Shown here: positions 1 to 9,425 of the stretch, one piece after another
Layout of the letters: the number at the start of each line of letters is the position of its first letter
How positions within the stretch are numbered: the stretch's first letter is position 1
Source: Candidatus Polarisedimenticolaceae bacterium
Lineage (GTDB): Bacteria > Pseudomonadota > Gammaproteobacteria > Chromatiales > Chromatiaceae
Assembly (NCBI GenBank): GCA_021648685.1
Contig: JAKISI010000005.1
Coordinates: 1-64,000 of the forward strand
Direction: 5' to 3'
Length of the DNA stretch: 64,000 bases
The notes under the pieces: model-generated
Databases searched by the model: none
Seen by the model: only the letters and a program-made list of their open reading frames with translations
Told to the model about the DNA's origin: nothing
Made by a program: the position numbers and the translations under genes

Positions 1-142
1 TAAAGGGTATATCCTTCATGCTTAGTTCATAAGCCAAACATTTCTCATAGGTGTTTTCTAACAATCCAGCACCCAATGTACGATGCACCTCAATAGCACA
101 ATCTATCACTGTTTCTGACAGCTCCTTGCTACACTCCTTCAT
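1..142 (-). CDS. GxxExxY-type protein, N-terminal part only (cut by window edge)
   Basis: About 47 codons are visible, starting at an ATG at 142 and running off the left end. The translation contains VHRTLGAGLLENTYEKCLAY, which is the GxxExxY family signature (GAGLLENTY...). These small proteins belong to a PD-(D/E)XK-like group of unknown function. A GGAGG lies about 10 bases before the start. Upstream is the imperfect tandem pattern ACAGAGACCACGGAGGCCACAG, which often precedes genes of this family. The C-terminal half lies outside the window, so integrity cannot be judged. Confidence 0.7.
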   Translation of the reverse strand, partial: MKECSKELSETVIDCAIEVHRTLGAGLLENTYEKCLAYELSMKDIPF

Positions 143-227
143 GCTCTGTGGCCTCCGTGGTCTCTGTGTCTATTCATTGAACCACTCGATATGGCATAGA
201 CCCTAATTACACAATGGATGCCTGAGG

Positions 228-326
228 AACAAAATAGTTAAATCCGTAGTGCCATAAGAGGCGTTTTGCTCAGTCTAACCGCCTGTTTTTTCAAGCATTG
301 TTATTGGTGAAATCGGAAGATGGGTT
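228..326 (+). mobile_element. 3' end remnant of an IS1634-type element (left copy)
   Basis: This stretch is an inverted, roughly 80% identical copy of bases 62826-62924. Its first bases encode the last residues of the same transposase (N K I V K S V V P stop), followed by about 70 bases of matching 3' flank ending at GGAAGATGGGTT. Nothing recognisable as the rest of the transposase lies upstream, so it is a scar. The match ends about 15 bases before the stop codon of the neighbouring channel gene. Confidence 0.7.
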
Positions 327-340
327 AACCACGCACCGTT

Positions 341-1198
341 TTAATCCGGCCGTTGTTTTTCACTATTCTGCTTGCTCTCTTGCAGATTGACCAGCATCTC
401 CTCCATCCTGATAAGCCGTTGCTCCATCTGCTCGGTGTGCTCTCGAATCCAGTGTACCTCTCCCGCCTCGCCTTCACCACTCTCACGCGAGAACTGTTCA
501 TGCTCACGTTGTAATACCTCAAGCACGATACCAATCATCATGTTTAGAAAAACAAAAGCGACGATAAATATAAAGGTCAGGTAGAAGATCCAGCTCAGGG
601 GATAGACCTCCATCGTCTCATACATTACATCGGTCCAATCCTCAAAGGTCGCCACCCGAAACAGGGTCAACATGGAGATGCTGATGTTCCCCCACAGCTC
701 GGTGTTGATCTTGCCGAAGAAGATGCTGCCTATTGCCGCATAGATGTAAAAGAAGATGAACATCAGCAGCGAGACATAACCCATGCGGGGGATGGCTTTG
801 ACAAAGGCGTTCAGCAGCACCCGCAGCTCAGGGATCATGGAGACCAGACGCAGCACGCGAAAGATGCGCAGCAGCCGCCCCAGTAGTGCCATCTCGGATT
901 CATCGACCGGGATCAGGCTGGCCGTAACGATGATAAAGTCAAAGATATTCCATCCTTTGCTGAAGAATTTTTTAAGGCTCTGGTCGGCAATCATGCGAAT
1001 GATGATTTCAACCAGAAAGATGAGGGTGATGCCGATATCCAGAATCTTGAAGACAAAGGCAACTTGGGGGTTGATGGCATAGGTTTTGGCGCCAATCACC
1101 AGGGCGGATATGACAATGATGGCGATAACAAAGGTCTCAAAGGTTTTGTTCTCGCGGATGGTGATGAAGCGCTGTTGCAGTGCGGCGGTATCAATCAT
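341..1198 (-). CDS. Bacterial voltage-gated cation channel (NaVBac/CaV-type ion transporter)
   Basis: A 285-residue single-domain, six-helix channel of the NaChBac/NavAb superfamily that should assemble as a tetramer in the inner membrane. The S4 sensor is clear: RLLRIFRVLRLVSMIPELRV has arginines at three-residue spacing. The pore loop reads FRVATFEDWTDVMYE. The filter TFEDWTD carries acidic residues at three places, unlike the sodium filter TLESW of NaChBac. S6 is followed by a hydrophilic C-terminal tail with heptad character (about residues 245-275), the usual tetramerising coiled coil. It is the last gene of the prlC-SH3-hisG-channel run, 29 bases after hisG. The family assignment is firm; ion selectivity is inference. 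Confidence 0.88.
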   Translation of the reverse strand: MIDTAALQQRFITIRENKTFETFVIAIIVISALVIGAKTYAINPQVAFVFKILDIGITLIFLVEIIIRMIADQSLKKFFSKGWNIFDFIIVTASLIPVDESEMALLGRLLRIFRVLRLVSMIPELRVLLNAFVKAIPRMGYVSLLMFIFFYIYAAIGSIFFGKINTELWGNISISMLTLFRVATFEDWTDVMYETMEVYPLSWIFYLTFIFIVAFVFLNMMIGIVLEVLQREHEQFSRESGEGEAGEVHWIREHTEQMEQRLIRMEEMLVNLQESKQNSEKQRPD

Positions 1199-1227
1199 GG
1201 GTCTGGGTGTGGTGATAGGTTGGAAGG

Positions 1228-2100
1228 TCAGGCCATCTTGCGCAGTTCGTATTCCAGGATGCCCTCAGCGCCCATGGCCTTGAGCTGTGGGATCAGGCTG
1301 CGTGTAATGCCGCAGTCAACCACAGTCTCAATCGCCAGCCACTGTTGATCGTACAGATGGCTGACAGTGGGCGCATGCAGGCTGGGCAGGATGGCGACGA
1401 TCTCTTCCAGCCTCTCCTGCGGCGCATTCAGCTTGAGCGCCACCTTGCGCCGCGCCATCAGTGCAGATTGCAGCATCAGTGCAATCTGTTCGATCTTCGC
1501 TTTTTTAATGGGATCAGCCAGCGCCGCCCGGTTGCTGATAAGGCGTGTTTCGGTGTGCAGCAGGTCGCAGACGATACGCAGGCCATGCGCTTTGATGGTG
1601 CTGCCGGTCTCGGTGATTTCAACCACTGCATCGACCAGCCCCTCGACCACCTTGGCCTCGGTTGCACCCCAGGAGAACTCCACCTCGGCCTCGATGCCAC
1701 GCTCGGCCAGATAGCGTTTGGTAAAGCCCACCAGCTCGGTGGATATCTTCTTGCCTTGCAGGTCTTCAATGGACTGGATGGGCGAGTCCTGCGGCACCAC
1801 CAGCACCCAGCGGCAGGGCTGGTCAGAGTTTTTAGAGTAGACCAGTTCGCTGATCTCCACCACATCGGCCTCGGTCTCCAGTATCCAGTCGTGTCCGGTC
1901 AGCCCCAGATCGAGGGTGCCGTTGGCGACATAGGGTGCCATCTCCTGAGAGCGCACCAGGGCGCAGCTGATCTCGGGGTCGTCGATGCTGGGAAAGTAGT
2001 TGCGCGAGCGCAGCTGTATGGCCCACCCGGCCTGGGCAAAAAGAGAGAGGGTGGCCTTTTCCAGGCTCCCTTTGGGGATTCCTAATTTGAGTTGTGACAT
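1228..2100 (-). CDS. hisG: ATP phosphoribosyltransferase, long form
   Basis: Catalyses the first step of histidine synthesis, joining ATP and PRPP to give phosphoribosyl-ATP in the cytoplasm. At 290 residues it is the long HisG form, with a bilobed catalytic region (start LKLGIPKGSLEKATLSLFAQ, then LGLTGHDWI) and a C-terminal ACT-like regulatory domain from about residue 215 that binds histidine, so it should not need HisZ. The PRPP loop region reads EITETGSTIKAHGL. It sits apart from other his genes, 20 bases after the SH3 protein. No attenuator or leader peptide is seen. Confidence 0.95.
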   Translation of the reverse strand: MSQLKLGIPKGSLEKATLSLFAQAGWAIQLRSRNYFPSIDDPEISCALVRSQEMAPYVANGTLDLGLTGHDWILETEADVVEISELVYSKNSDQPCRWVLVVPQDSPIQSIEDLQGKKISTELVGFTKRYLAERGIEAEVEFSWGATEAKVVEGLVDAVVEITETGSTIKAHGLRIVCDLLHTETRLISNRAALADPIKKAKIEQIALMLQSALMARRKVALKLNAPQERLEEIVAILPSLHAPTVSHLYDQQWLAIETVVDCGITRSLIPQLKAMGAEGILEYELRKMA

Positions 2101-2120
2101 GGTTGAACCTGTAGTGTTGA

Positions 2121-2702
2121 TTAGAGCCTGAGCCCGCCGAGACGTTTGCGCAGACGATAGTTTCGAAAGATGATGCCGCTGATAAAGCCGAGCAGAAGCA
2201 GCAGCCCTGCCGCAGGTAGCAGCCAGAGCGGCAGGGCCGACAGATGCTGCTGCTCTGCCAGCCTGGCCTCTGACTCATACAGCGCCTGGGTCAGCCGGTT
2301 GATCTGCTGCTGTGCCTCGGCCAGCTTCTCCCCGGTTGGGGTCGGGTCGGGGGATATTTTTTTGCTCTGTTCAAGTGCCGCTTGCGCCTGTTGCAGCTTG
2401 CGGCGCAGCTCGCCTGCCTTGGCCTGTAGCTCCAGCAGCATCACCTGGGCGGGCTTCTCTTCAGAGATAAAACGGCGCTCGACCCACCCCTCGCTACGGT
2501 TGGGCAGGCGTATGCGGGCGAACTCGCCCTCTGTCTCCAGCAGCTCCACCGGTGTGCCACTTTGCAGAACCTGGAGGGGGCTGGCGCTGCTCTCTGGTTT
2601 TTCATACACCCCGGCCAGCAGCTTGTCTGTGATATAGGCGGCTGAAAGTGGCGATGCGAGTATCAGCAGCAGCAGCCCCACTATAAAGGGAGAGGTTTGC
2701 AT
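2121..2702 (-). CDS. SH3-domain membrane protein (YgiM/TIGR04211 type)
   Basis: A 193-residue envelope protein. It begins with a signal peptide or membrane helix (MQTSPFIVGLLLLILASPLS), continues with a bacterial SH3 domain (about 22-90, with a YEKPESSASPLQVLQSG segment and GWVERRFISEE), then a coiled coil of about 60 residues, and ends with a transmembrane helix and a basic tail (RLRKRLGGLRL). This SH3/coiled-coil/TM order is that of the YgiM-like TIGR04211 family, whose function is not settled. The ATG at 2702 is preferred over upstream in-frame starts inside prlC because the signal sequence begins there and it lies 4 bases after the prlC stop, consistent with coupling. Confidence 0.8.
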   Translation of the reverse strand: MQTSPFIVGLLLLILASPLSAAYITDKLLAGVYEKPESSASPLQVLQSGTPVELLETEGEFARIRLPNRSEGWVERRFISEEKPAQVMLLELQAKAGELRRKLQQAQAALEQSKKISPDPTPTGEKLAEAQQQINRLTQALYESEARLAEQQHLSALPLWLLPAAGLLLLLGFISGIIFRNYRLRKRLGGLRL

Positions 2703-2706
2703 ACGC

Positions 2707-4740
2707 CTACCCGCTGATACCACAGTGGCGCAGCAGGGCATCGACTTTTGGCGCTCTGCCCCGAAATGCGATGAACAGATCTGCCGCATCCTCTGAACCC
2801 CCTTTTTCCAGGATGTTGCACAGAAAGGATTCGCCACTGGCCGCATCAAAGATGCCGTTCTCTTCAAACAAGGAGAATGCATCGGCCGAGAGCACTTCGG
2901 CCCACTTGTAGCTGTAGTAGCCTGCACCATAGCCACCGGCAAAGATGTGTGAAAAACCGTGGGCAAAGCGGTTGAAGGAGGGTGGTTTGACCACGGCCAC
3001 TTGATCCCTGACCTGTTCCAGAATCTCATAGATGCGACCGCCCTGCTCCGGGTCATACTCCAGGTGGATGCGGAAATCGAACAGGCTGAACTCCAGCTGC
3101 CGCACCATCTGCATGGCAGACTGGAAATTCCTGGCGCGGGACATCTTCTGGTAGAGCGCATCGGGCAGCGGCTCGCCGGTCTCGAAATGACCGGAGATCA
3201 GATCCAGCGCCTCGCGCTCCCAGCACCAGTTCTCCAGGAACTGGCTGGGCAGCTCCACCGCATCCCAGGCGACACCGTTGATGCCGGAGACAGCATGGTA
3301 GTCGATGCGGGTCAGCAGGTGGTGCAGGCCGTGGCCAAATTCGTGGAACAGGGTCTCCACCTCGCTGTGGGTGAAGAGCGCGGGTTGATCGCCCACTGGC
3401 GGTGAGAAGTTGCAGGTGAGGTAGGCGACCGGGTTCTGCTGCCTGCTGGCGGTGACCATGCGCCCCACATAGTCATCCATCCAGGCACCACCTCGTTTGT
3501 TGCGGCGGGCGTAGAGGTCAAGATAGAACTGGCCGCGCAGCTCGCCCTGCCGGTCTTTGATCTCAAAAAAGCGCACATCCGGGTGCCAGCTGTCGACCCC
3601 TTTGACCTCGCTGATCTGGATGCCAAAGAGCCGCTCCACCACGGCAAACAGGCCGGGGATAACGCGGCTCTCGGGGAAATAGGGTTTCAGCTCCTCCTGG
3701 GTAAAGTCATAGCGCTGCTGGCGCAGCTTTTCGGAGTAGTAGCCGATGTCCCAGGCCTCCAGCTGATCTGCAGCATGTGCCTCTTTGGCGAAGCTGCGCA
3801 GCTCACCCAGCTCCTGCTCTGCCTGGGCGTGAGAGCGGTGCGCCAGGTCTGTGAGAAAATCGAGCACTTCGTCGGTGGAGCGCGCCATCTTGGTGGCCAG
3901 TGAGCGTTCGGCATAGTTATCAAAGCCGAGCAGATTGGCCAGCTCGTGGCGCAGTGCCAGCAGCTGCTCCATAATCTGGCTGTTGTCCCATCGACCTGCA
4001 TGTGGCCCCTGATCGGAGGCGCGGGTGGCGTAGGCCTGGTAGAGTTCATGACGCAGCTCGCGGCTGTCGGCATAGTTCATCACCGGCATATAGCAGGGGA
4101 AATCCAGTGTCAGCATCCACCCCTCTTCATCCTGCTGCTGCGCTATCTGTCTGGCCAAACCCAATGCAGATTCGGGCAGCCCGGCCAGCTCGGCCTCATC
4201 GGTAATCAGCTTGCTCCAGGCGTTGGTGGCATCCAGCAGGTTGTCGCTGAACTGGCTGGTGAGCCGGGAGAGGGTCTGGCTGATCGCTTTATAGCGCGCC
4301 TTATGCTCGGGTGGCAGATCGACGCCGGAGAGGTGAAAATCCCGCAGGGCATGTTCCAGCACCTTCTGTTGGGCTGCATCCAGCTCATCGCTCTGCTCGG
4401 CCACCGTTTTATAGGCGGCAAACAGCGCCTCGTTCTGCCCCATCTCGGTGGCATATTCACTCAGCTTCGGCAGGCAGGCGTTGTAGACCTCACGCAGCTC
4501 ATCGCTGTTGACCACAGAGTTCATGTGGCTTACGGGTGACCAGGCACGCCCCAGCTTGTCATCCTCCAGATCCAGCTGCTCGACCAGGCTCTGCCAGGTA
4601 GGTGGCTGCCCACTATCCAGTACAGACTGAACCAGGGCGCGGCCCTCTGCCAGCAGCTGATCAATGGCGGGTTCAACATGTTCCGGCTTGATTTTGGAGA
4701 AGGGCGGCAGGCCAGAGAGGTTTAGCAGTGGATTGTCCAT
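2707..4740 (-). CDS. prlC: Oligopeptidase A (M3 family zinc peptidase)
   Basis: A 677-residue cytoplasmic metallo-endopeptidase that degrades oligopeptides, including signal-peptide fragments. The zinc site HEFGHGLHHLL is present with the downstream glutamate region (VELPSQFLENW). The C-terminal GGYGAGYYSYKWAEVLSAD block and the N-terminal LNLSGLPPFSKIKPEHVEPA are typical of PrlC/OpdA, and the length matches the family (about 680). It heads the minus-strand run prlC-SH3-hisG-channel and is divergent from the carbonic-anhydrase-like gene at 4899; the 158 bases between them should hold both promoters. Confidence 0.95.
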   Translation of the reverse strand: MDNPLLNLSGLPPFSKIKPEHVEPAIDQLLAEGRALVQSVLDSGQPPTWQSLVEQLDLEDDKLGRAWSPVSHMNSVVNSDELREVYNACLPKLSEYATEMGQNEALFAAYKTVAEQSDELDAAQQKVLEHALRDFHLSGVDLPPEHKARYKAISQTLSRLTSQFSDNLLDATNAWSKLITDEAELAGLPESALGLARQIAQQQDEEGWMLTLDFPCYMPVMNYADSRELRHELYQAYATRASDQGPHAGRWDNSQIMEQLLALRHELANLLGFDNYAERSLATKMARSTDEVLDFLTDLAHRSHAQAEQELGELRSFAKEAHAADQLEAWDIGYYSEKLRQQRYDFTQEELKPYFPESRVIPGLFAVVERLFGIQISEVKGVDSWHPDVRFFEIKDRQGELRGQFYLDLYARRNKRGGAWMDDYVGRMVTASRQQNPVAYLTCNFSPPVGDQPALFTHSEVETLFHEFGHGLHHLLTRIDYHAVSGINGVAWDAVELPSQFLENWCWEREALDLISGHFETGEPLPDALYQKMSRARNFQSAMQMVRQLEFSLFDFRIHLEYDPEQGGRIYEILEQVRDQVAVVKPPSFNRFAHGFSHIFAGGYGAGYYSYKWAEVLSADAFSLFEENGIFDAASGESFLCNILEKGGSEDAADLFIAFRGRAPKVDALLRHCGISG

Positions 4741-4898
4741 AGGGCAGATCAGTCAGCTGAAAAGGCGGATAATATCATCATGCCGGGCGGGGTTCAGTGC
4801 GAAAGTTGCCCGAATCTGTTTCGGGGTGTGCTATAGGACAGCAAAAAGTGGCAATCTGCTGATATACTCCGGAAAATTTATCGACCCTGGGAGAGGAT

Positions 4899-5432
4899 GT
4901 GAACAATATTCGAACATTTGAAGGCATGACCCCGGTTATTGCAGCGGACGTCTGGGTGGATGAGGCTGCCGTGGTGATTGGTGATGTGGAGATCGGCAGT
5001 GGCTCCTCCATCTGGCCCGGCGTGGTGGTGCGTGGTGATATTCACCAGATCCGCATCGGTGAGCGCACCAGCATCCAGGATGGCAGCGTGGTGCATGTCA
5101 CCCATGCCAGCCAGTTTGTACCCGATGGCTATTCAACCACGGTAGGCAATGACATCACGGTGGGACACAATGTCACCCTGCACGGCTGCGAGATCAAGGA
5201 TCGATGCCTGATCGGCATGGGCTCCATCGTGCTGGATGGCGCGGTTGTGGAGTCGGAAGTGATTATCGGGGCGGGCAGTTTGGTGCCCGGCGGAAAGCTG
5301 CTGGAGGGTGGTTATCTTTATATTGGCTCACCGGTCAAACAGATCCGCAAACTAACTGAAAAGGAGATCGCATTTTTTAAATACTCTGCCCAGCGCTACC
5401 AAGAGCTGGGGCAGCGACATCGTGATGCATAG
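4899..5432 (+). CDS. yrdA: Gamma-carbonic-anhydrase-like hexapeptide-repeat protein
   Basis: A 177-residue left-handed beta-helix protein. Hexapeptide turns run from about residue 15 to 140 (WVDEAAVVIGDVEIGSGSSI, then GERTSIQDGSVVHVTH), and the zinc-type histidines appear in VVHVTHASQF and VGHNVTLHGCEI. This matches the YrdA/PaaY branch of gamma-class carbonic anhydrases; enzymatic activity of YrdA homologues is uncertain. The start is a GTG at 4899 with GGGAGAGG just upstream; the overlapping ATG at 4897 is followed at once by a stop. It is a single-gene unit divergent from prlC. Confidence 0.88.
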   Translation: MNNIRTFEGMTPVIAADVWVDEAAVVIGDVEIGSGSSIWPGVVVRGDIHQIRIGERTSIQDGSVVHVTHASQFVPDGYSTTVGNDITVGHNVTLHGCEIKDRCLIGMGSIVLDGAVVESEVIIGAGSLVPGGKLLEGGYLYIGSPVKQIRKLTEKEIAFFKYSAQRYQELGQRHRDA

Positions 5433-5529
5433 CAGCCTTTTGGTGCGTTACGGCTATCGCCTAACACACTACAAGCACAACCAAAACATCGCGGAAAAAT
5501 GCCCGTGTTAATTTCTTTTGTTAGCCATA

Positions 5530-5751
5530 TTATTGTACATACTTCACTTGCAGTCCTGAGTTTTCTGCTGCCTGAATCTGGCGCTTATCAGATGAGATAA
5601 AAAGTTCGGAATTCCACATTATTGCACACGACAAATGCAAGGCATCTAATGAACGCAACATATTATGTTCCAATAAGGTGATAGATCCTTCAACCACTTC
5701 TGGGACAAGATTGATAATCTGAATATCCTTTATATCCTCTGCAATTTGTCT
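5530..5751 (-). pseudogene. C-terminal stump of a PIN-domain (VapC-like) toxin gene
   Basis: About 73 codons are open on the minus strand, ending in TAA at 5530-5532. The translation holds the PIN-domain C-terminal signature LRSLDALHLSCAI, then LFISSDKRQIQAAENSGL, the last two strands and acidic positions of VapC-type ribonucleases. The N-terminal half with the first catalytic aspartates is missing. The open frame stops at 5752, only a few bases from where the IS91-type remnant begins, so the insertion probably truncated the gene. No antitoxin gene is visible. Confidence 0.65.
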
Positions 5752-5758
5752 TTATTAA

Positions 5759-6564
5759 AATAAGATAACCTTTAAAGCCGCCTTTTTAGCCAAATATCAG
5801 CAACAGGTTTTAGCCTCCCATAAAGTGACATTGTCACGTATGGCCTGCTGCCGCACAGCGGAAAGCCCCAAGATGCTGGTGGGCTGTTTAGCATGTGATC
5901 ATCAGACCCTGGTGCCTCACTCTTGCGGACATCGTAACTGTCCACACTGCCAAGCCTATGAGGGTCAGCAGTGGCTAGAACAGCAACTCAGCAAGGAGCT
6001 GCCTACAGGCTATTTTCTCATCACCTTTACCCTGCCTGCACAGTTCAAGTCACTGGCTTGGCATAACCAACGGGTGATCTATTCCTGCATGATGTGATGC
6101 GCCTGGGAAACGGTAAGAGACTTTACTCAGAATGATAAGCAGCTGAAGGGAGATGCCGGGGCTACACTGGCATTACATACCCATACGCGCGCTCTGGATT
6201 ACCATCCTCATGTGCATTTGCTGATGCCTGCGGCAGCTGTTAATAGAACCAAACGGCTTTGGCGTGAAAAAAGATCCCGTGGAAAAAAGCGCTACCTGTT
6301 CAATCATCATGCTTTAGCCAAGGTCTTTCAGGCAGCAGGTTTATGCTCCTGCAAAACCTGCATACATCACATCCATGTGAATGTGAATAAAAATGTTGGA
6401 AGCGATAAAAGAAGGTGGTCTATCTCTGCCCAAGTCGCACCCATCAAAATGGGTGGTGAACTGTAAATCGGTCGGTAGTGGCAGAAAAGCCCTCACCTAT
6501 CTGGGTCGTCTCTATCGTGGTGTTACCCAGGAGATAACATCATTGTCGCCTGCGAAGATGGCAA
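5759..6564 (+). pseudogene. Decayed IS91-type (Y2, HUH) transposase, N-terminal part
   Basis: Conceptual translation gives the IS91/IS801 transposase from its zinc-binding domain (LVGCLACDHQTLVPHSCGHR, CPHCQAYEGQQWLEQQL) through the HUH nickase motif (DYHPHVHLLMPAAA) to CKSVGSG.KALTYLGRLYRGV. The frame is broken by a TGA at 6095-6097, a frameshift near 6390 and another near 6530. It ends where the hairpin at 6565 starts. The missing C-terminal part resembles what is found at 14538-14903. It abuts the PIN stump on its left. Confidence 0.8.
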
Positions 6565-6609
6565 AGCAAGTAGCCCGGATTGCGCTGCGCTTCATCCGGG
6601 CTACTTGCT
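6565..6609. repeat. REP-like palindrome (AGTAGCCCGGAT type)
   Basis: Perfect 16-base inverted arms (AGCAAGTAGCCCGGAT and its complement) flank a 13-base loop TGCGCTGCGCTTC. The core GTAGCCCGGAT...ATCCGGGCTAC is a common palindromic intergenic repeat in proteobacteria. It lies at the exact end of the IS91-type remnant and 78 bases before the P-type ATPase start. Confidence 0.75.
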
Positions 6610-6686
6610 GTTTTTGCCACAGCCCCTCCCCGGTAAGCTAAAATGGTTGTAATGAAGGCTGGCACTCAGTAAAGGGGCATTTGAAG

Positions 6687-9425
6687 ATGCTAAACGACCT
6701 ATCAGCTGCACCGGCCTGGCATGCCAAAAGCACCAAAACAGTCCTTGAATCACTGGCAACGACAGCCAATGGGCTGACAAAAGAAGAGGCCGCCAAGCGA
6801 CTCGCCAAACGGGGGCCAAACCGGCTCCCTGAGGCAAAGAGGCGCGGCCTGCTGCTGCGTTTCCTCTATCAGCTCCACAATGTACTGATCTACGTCCTGA
6901 TGGCTGCGGGCTCTGTCACAGCACTGCTGGGGCACTGGGTGGATGCCTGCGTGATCCTTGGGGTAGTGCTGGTCAACGCCATGATCGGCGTGGTGCAGGA
7001 GGGGAAGGCCGAGGACGCCTTGCAAGCCATACGGCAGATGCTCTCTCTCAATGCCATGGTGATGCGTGATGGCCGACTGTTGACCATCCCGGCGGAAACG
7101 CTGGTGCCGGGTGATATTGTGCTGCTGCAATCTGGCGACAAGGTTCCGGCAGACCTGCGTCTGCTCCAGACCAAGGGGCTGCAAATTCAGGAGTCGGTGC
7201 TGACCGGGGAGTCGATGGCAGTGGAGAAGATCACCGACCCGGCAACACCGGAGAGCGTTATCGGCGACCGCCGCTGCATGGCCTTTTCCAGCACGTTGGT
7301 AACCCACGGCCAGGGGCACGGGGTGGTAGTCGCCACCGGCGCAGAGACCGAGATCGGCCTGATCAGCAAGCTGGTGTCAGAGGTGGAGCCGGTAACCACC
7401 CCGCTGCTACGTCAGATGGCGCAGTTTAGCCGCTGGCTTACGGCGGCCATCATAGTCATCGCCGGGATCACCTTCGCCTTTGGTGTGCTGCTACGTGACT
7501 ATCTTGCAGCCGAGATGTTTCTTGCCGCAGTCAGTCTGGCAGTCGCCGCCATCCCCGAAGGGCTGCCTGCCATCATGACCATCACACTGGCCATCGGTGT
7601 GCAGCGTATGGCACGGCGCAACGCCATTATCCGCCGCCTGCCTGCGGTTGAGACCCTGGGTGCCGTCACTGTCATCTGCTCGGACAAGACCGGTACCCTG
7701 ACCCGCAATGAGATGACCGTGCGCACCATTATCACCGCCACTCACCGGTTCGATCTGGAGGGCACCGGCTATGACCCTCACGGTGCCATTTCACTTGCCG
7801 GGGGAGAGCCCCCTCCACCACAGCAGTCTGTTCTGTTGGAGGTGACCAGGGCTGCCCTGCTCTGCAACGATGCCTCTCTGGAGCAGCGCAATGGTGAGTG
7901 GATCGTTCACGGCGACCCGATGGAGGGGGCGCTGCTAGTCTCCGGACTGAAGGCCGGGCTGGATATTGAGGCAGAGGGCAAACAGTATCCACGCACGGAT
8001 CTCATCCCCTTTGAGTCCGAGCATCGCTTTATGGCAACGCTGCACCACAGCCACAGCGGTGATGCCTTCATCTTCATCAAAGGGGCACCGGAACGTCTGT
8101 TGGCGATGTGCACTCAGCAGAGAACCATCGCTGGCGACCAGCTCCTGGATAGCGATTACTGGATATCCCGTGTGGAGGAGATGGCTCGGCAGGGTCAGCG
8201 CGTGCTGGCCATCGCCATCAAACCTGTCACCTGTGAGCAGCTGGAGCTGAGGTTCAGTGATGTAGAGAGCGGGCTGATTATGTTGGGCATGTTTGGCCTG
8301 ATCGACCCCCCGCGTGAAGAGGCGATCGGGGCGGTGCAGGTCTGTAGCAAAGCAGGCATTCGGGTGAAGATGATCACCGGCGACCATGGCACCACAGCAC
8401 TTGCCATCGCCCGCCAGCTACAACTTATCAATAGTGATGAGGTGCTCACCGGAGAGGCAATTGACCGGATGGGTGAAGATGAGCTGCGGCAGCGGGTAGC
8501 AGATGTTGATGTCTATGCACGGGTAAACCCCGAGCATAAGCTGCGCCTGGTCAAGCTGATGCAGGAGCGGGGGCTGGTCGTGGCGATGACCGGGGATGGG
8601 GTCAATGATGCGCCCGCCCTGAAGCGTGCCGATGTCGGCACCGCCATGGGGCACAACGGCACAGAGGCGGCCAAAGAGGCCGCTGAAATGGTTCTGGCCG
8701 ATGACAATTTTGCCTCCATCGCCCATGCGGTCGAAGAGGGCCGCACCGTCTATGACAACCTGAAAAAGGCGATCCTCTTTATTCTGCCGACCAATGGGGG
8801 CGAGGCGCTGATCATCCTTGCCGCCATCATACTGGGGTTTCAGCAGCTACCGCTCACACCGGTGCAGATACTCTGGGTGAATATGGTGACGGCGGTCACG
8901 CTGGCACTCTCACTGGCCTTTGAACCCCCCGAACAGGATCTCATGTGCCGCCCACCCCGCGAGGTGCAAAAGCCGATCCTCACGCCTCACCTTTTGTGGC
9001 GCATCCTGTTTGTATCCATCATTCTGATGAGCGGGACATTTGGTCTTTTTATCTGGGATATGGCACAAGGCGCCAGCATCGAACATGCACGCACGATCGC
9101 AGTGAACACGCTGGTGATGTTCGAGATCTTCTATCTCTTCAACTCACGTTATATCACCGCTTCGATCTTCAACCGGAAGGGGTTGACCGGCAACCGCTAT
9201 CTGCTGATCGCCATTGGCACACTCTCTCTCCTCCAGCTCGGCTTTACCTATCTTGCACCAATGCAGACTCTGTTTGGCACCACCGCCATTGAATTTAGCG
9301 AGTGGCTGATTATTCTGCTGGTCGCCTCTTCGGTGCTGTTTCTGGTCGAGCTGGAAAAATATATTGTGCGACAGCTGGAACAGCGACGGGAAAATTATGG
9401 GGCAGACTCAACCGACTCTATCTGA
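6687..9425 (+). CDS. Cation-transporting P-type ATPase (P2-type, Ca/Mg-like)
   Basis: A 912-residue inner-membrane ion pump. The order is an N-terminal cation-ATPase domain ([20 protein letters not shown]), two helices, the actuator domain ([14 protein letters not shown]), two helices with the ion-binding [15 protein letters not shown], the phosphorylation motif DKTGTLT near residue 333, a nucleotide-binding domain ([11 protein letters not shown]), the hinge [18 protein letters not shown] and a six-helix C-terminal bundle. No heavy-metal CPC motif is present, which points to the P2 (SERCA/PMR1-like) branch; the ion is unknown. The ATG at 6687 has GGGG 9 bases upstream, better placed than for the TTG at 6681. 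Its last 31 bases overlap the end of xseA on the other strand. Confidence 0.9.
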   Translation: MLNDLSAAPAWHAKSTKTVLESLATTANGLTKEEAAKRLAKRGPNRLPEAKRRGLLLRFLYQLHNVLIYVLMAAGSVTALLGHWVDACVILGVVLVNAMIGVVQEGKAEDALQAIRQMLSLNAMVMRDGRLLTIPAETLVPGDIVLLQSGDKVPADLRLLQTKGLQIQESVLTGESMAVEKITDPATPESVIGDRRCMAFSSTLVTHGQGHGVVVATGAETEIGLISKLVSEVEPVTTPLLRQMAQFSRWLTAAIIVIAGITFAFGVLLRDYLAAEMFLAAVSLAVAAIPEGLPAIMTITLAIGVQRMARRNAIIRRLPAVETLGAVTVICSDKTGTLTRNEMTVRTIITATHRFDLEGTGYDPHGAISLAGGEPPPPQQSVLLEVTRAALLCNDASLEQRNGEWIVHGDPMEGALLVSGLKAGLDIEAEGKQYPRTDLIPFESEHRFMATLHHSHSGDAFIFIKGAPERLLAMCTQQRTIAGDQLLDSDYWISRVEEMARQGQRVLAIAIKPVTCEQLELRFSDVESGLIMLGMFGLIDPPREEAIGAVQVCSKAGIRVKMITGDHGTTALAIARQLQLINSDEVLTGEAIDRMGEDELRQRVADVDVYARVNPEHKLRLVKLMQERGLVVAMTGDGVNDAPALKRADVGTAMGHNGTEAAKEAAEMVLADDNFASIAHAVEEGRTVYDNLKKAILFILPTNGGEALIILAAIILGFQQLPLTPVQILWVNMVTAVTLALSLAFEPPEQDLMCRPPREVQKPILTPHLLWRILFVSIILMSGTFGLFIWDMAQGASIEHARTIAVNTLVMFEIFYLFNSRYITASIFNRKGLTGNRYLLIAIGTLSLLQLGFTYLAPMQTLFGTTAIEFSEWLIILLVASSVLFLVELEKYIVRQLEQRRENYGADSTDSI

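Noticed and set aside
2121-3161. A 346-codon frame extending the SH3 protein upstream into prlC
   Set aside because: The upstream part is antiparallel-free shadow of prlC in another frame; the signal peptide begins at 2702, next to the prlC stop.
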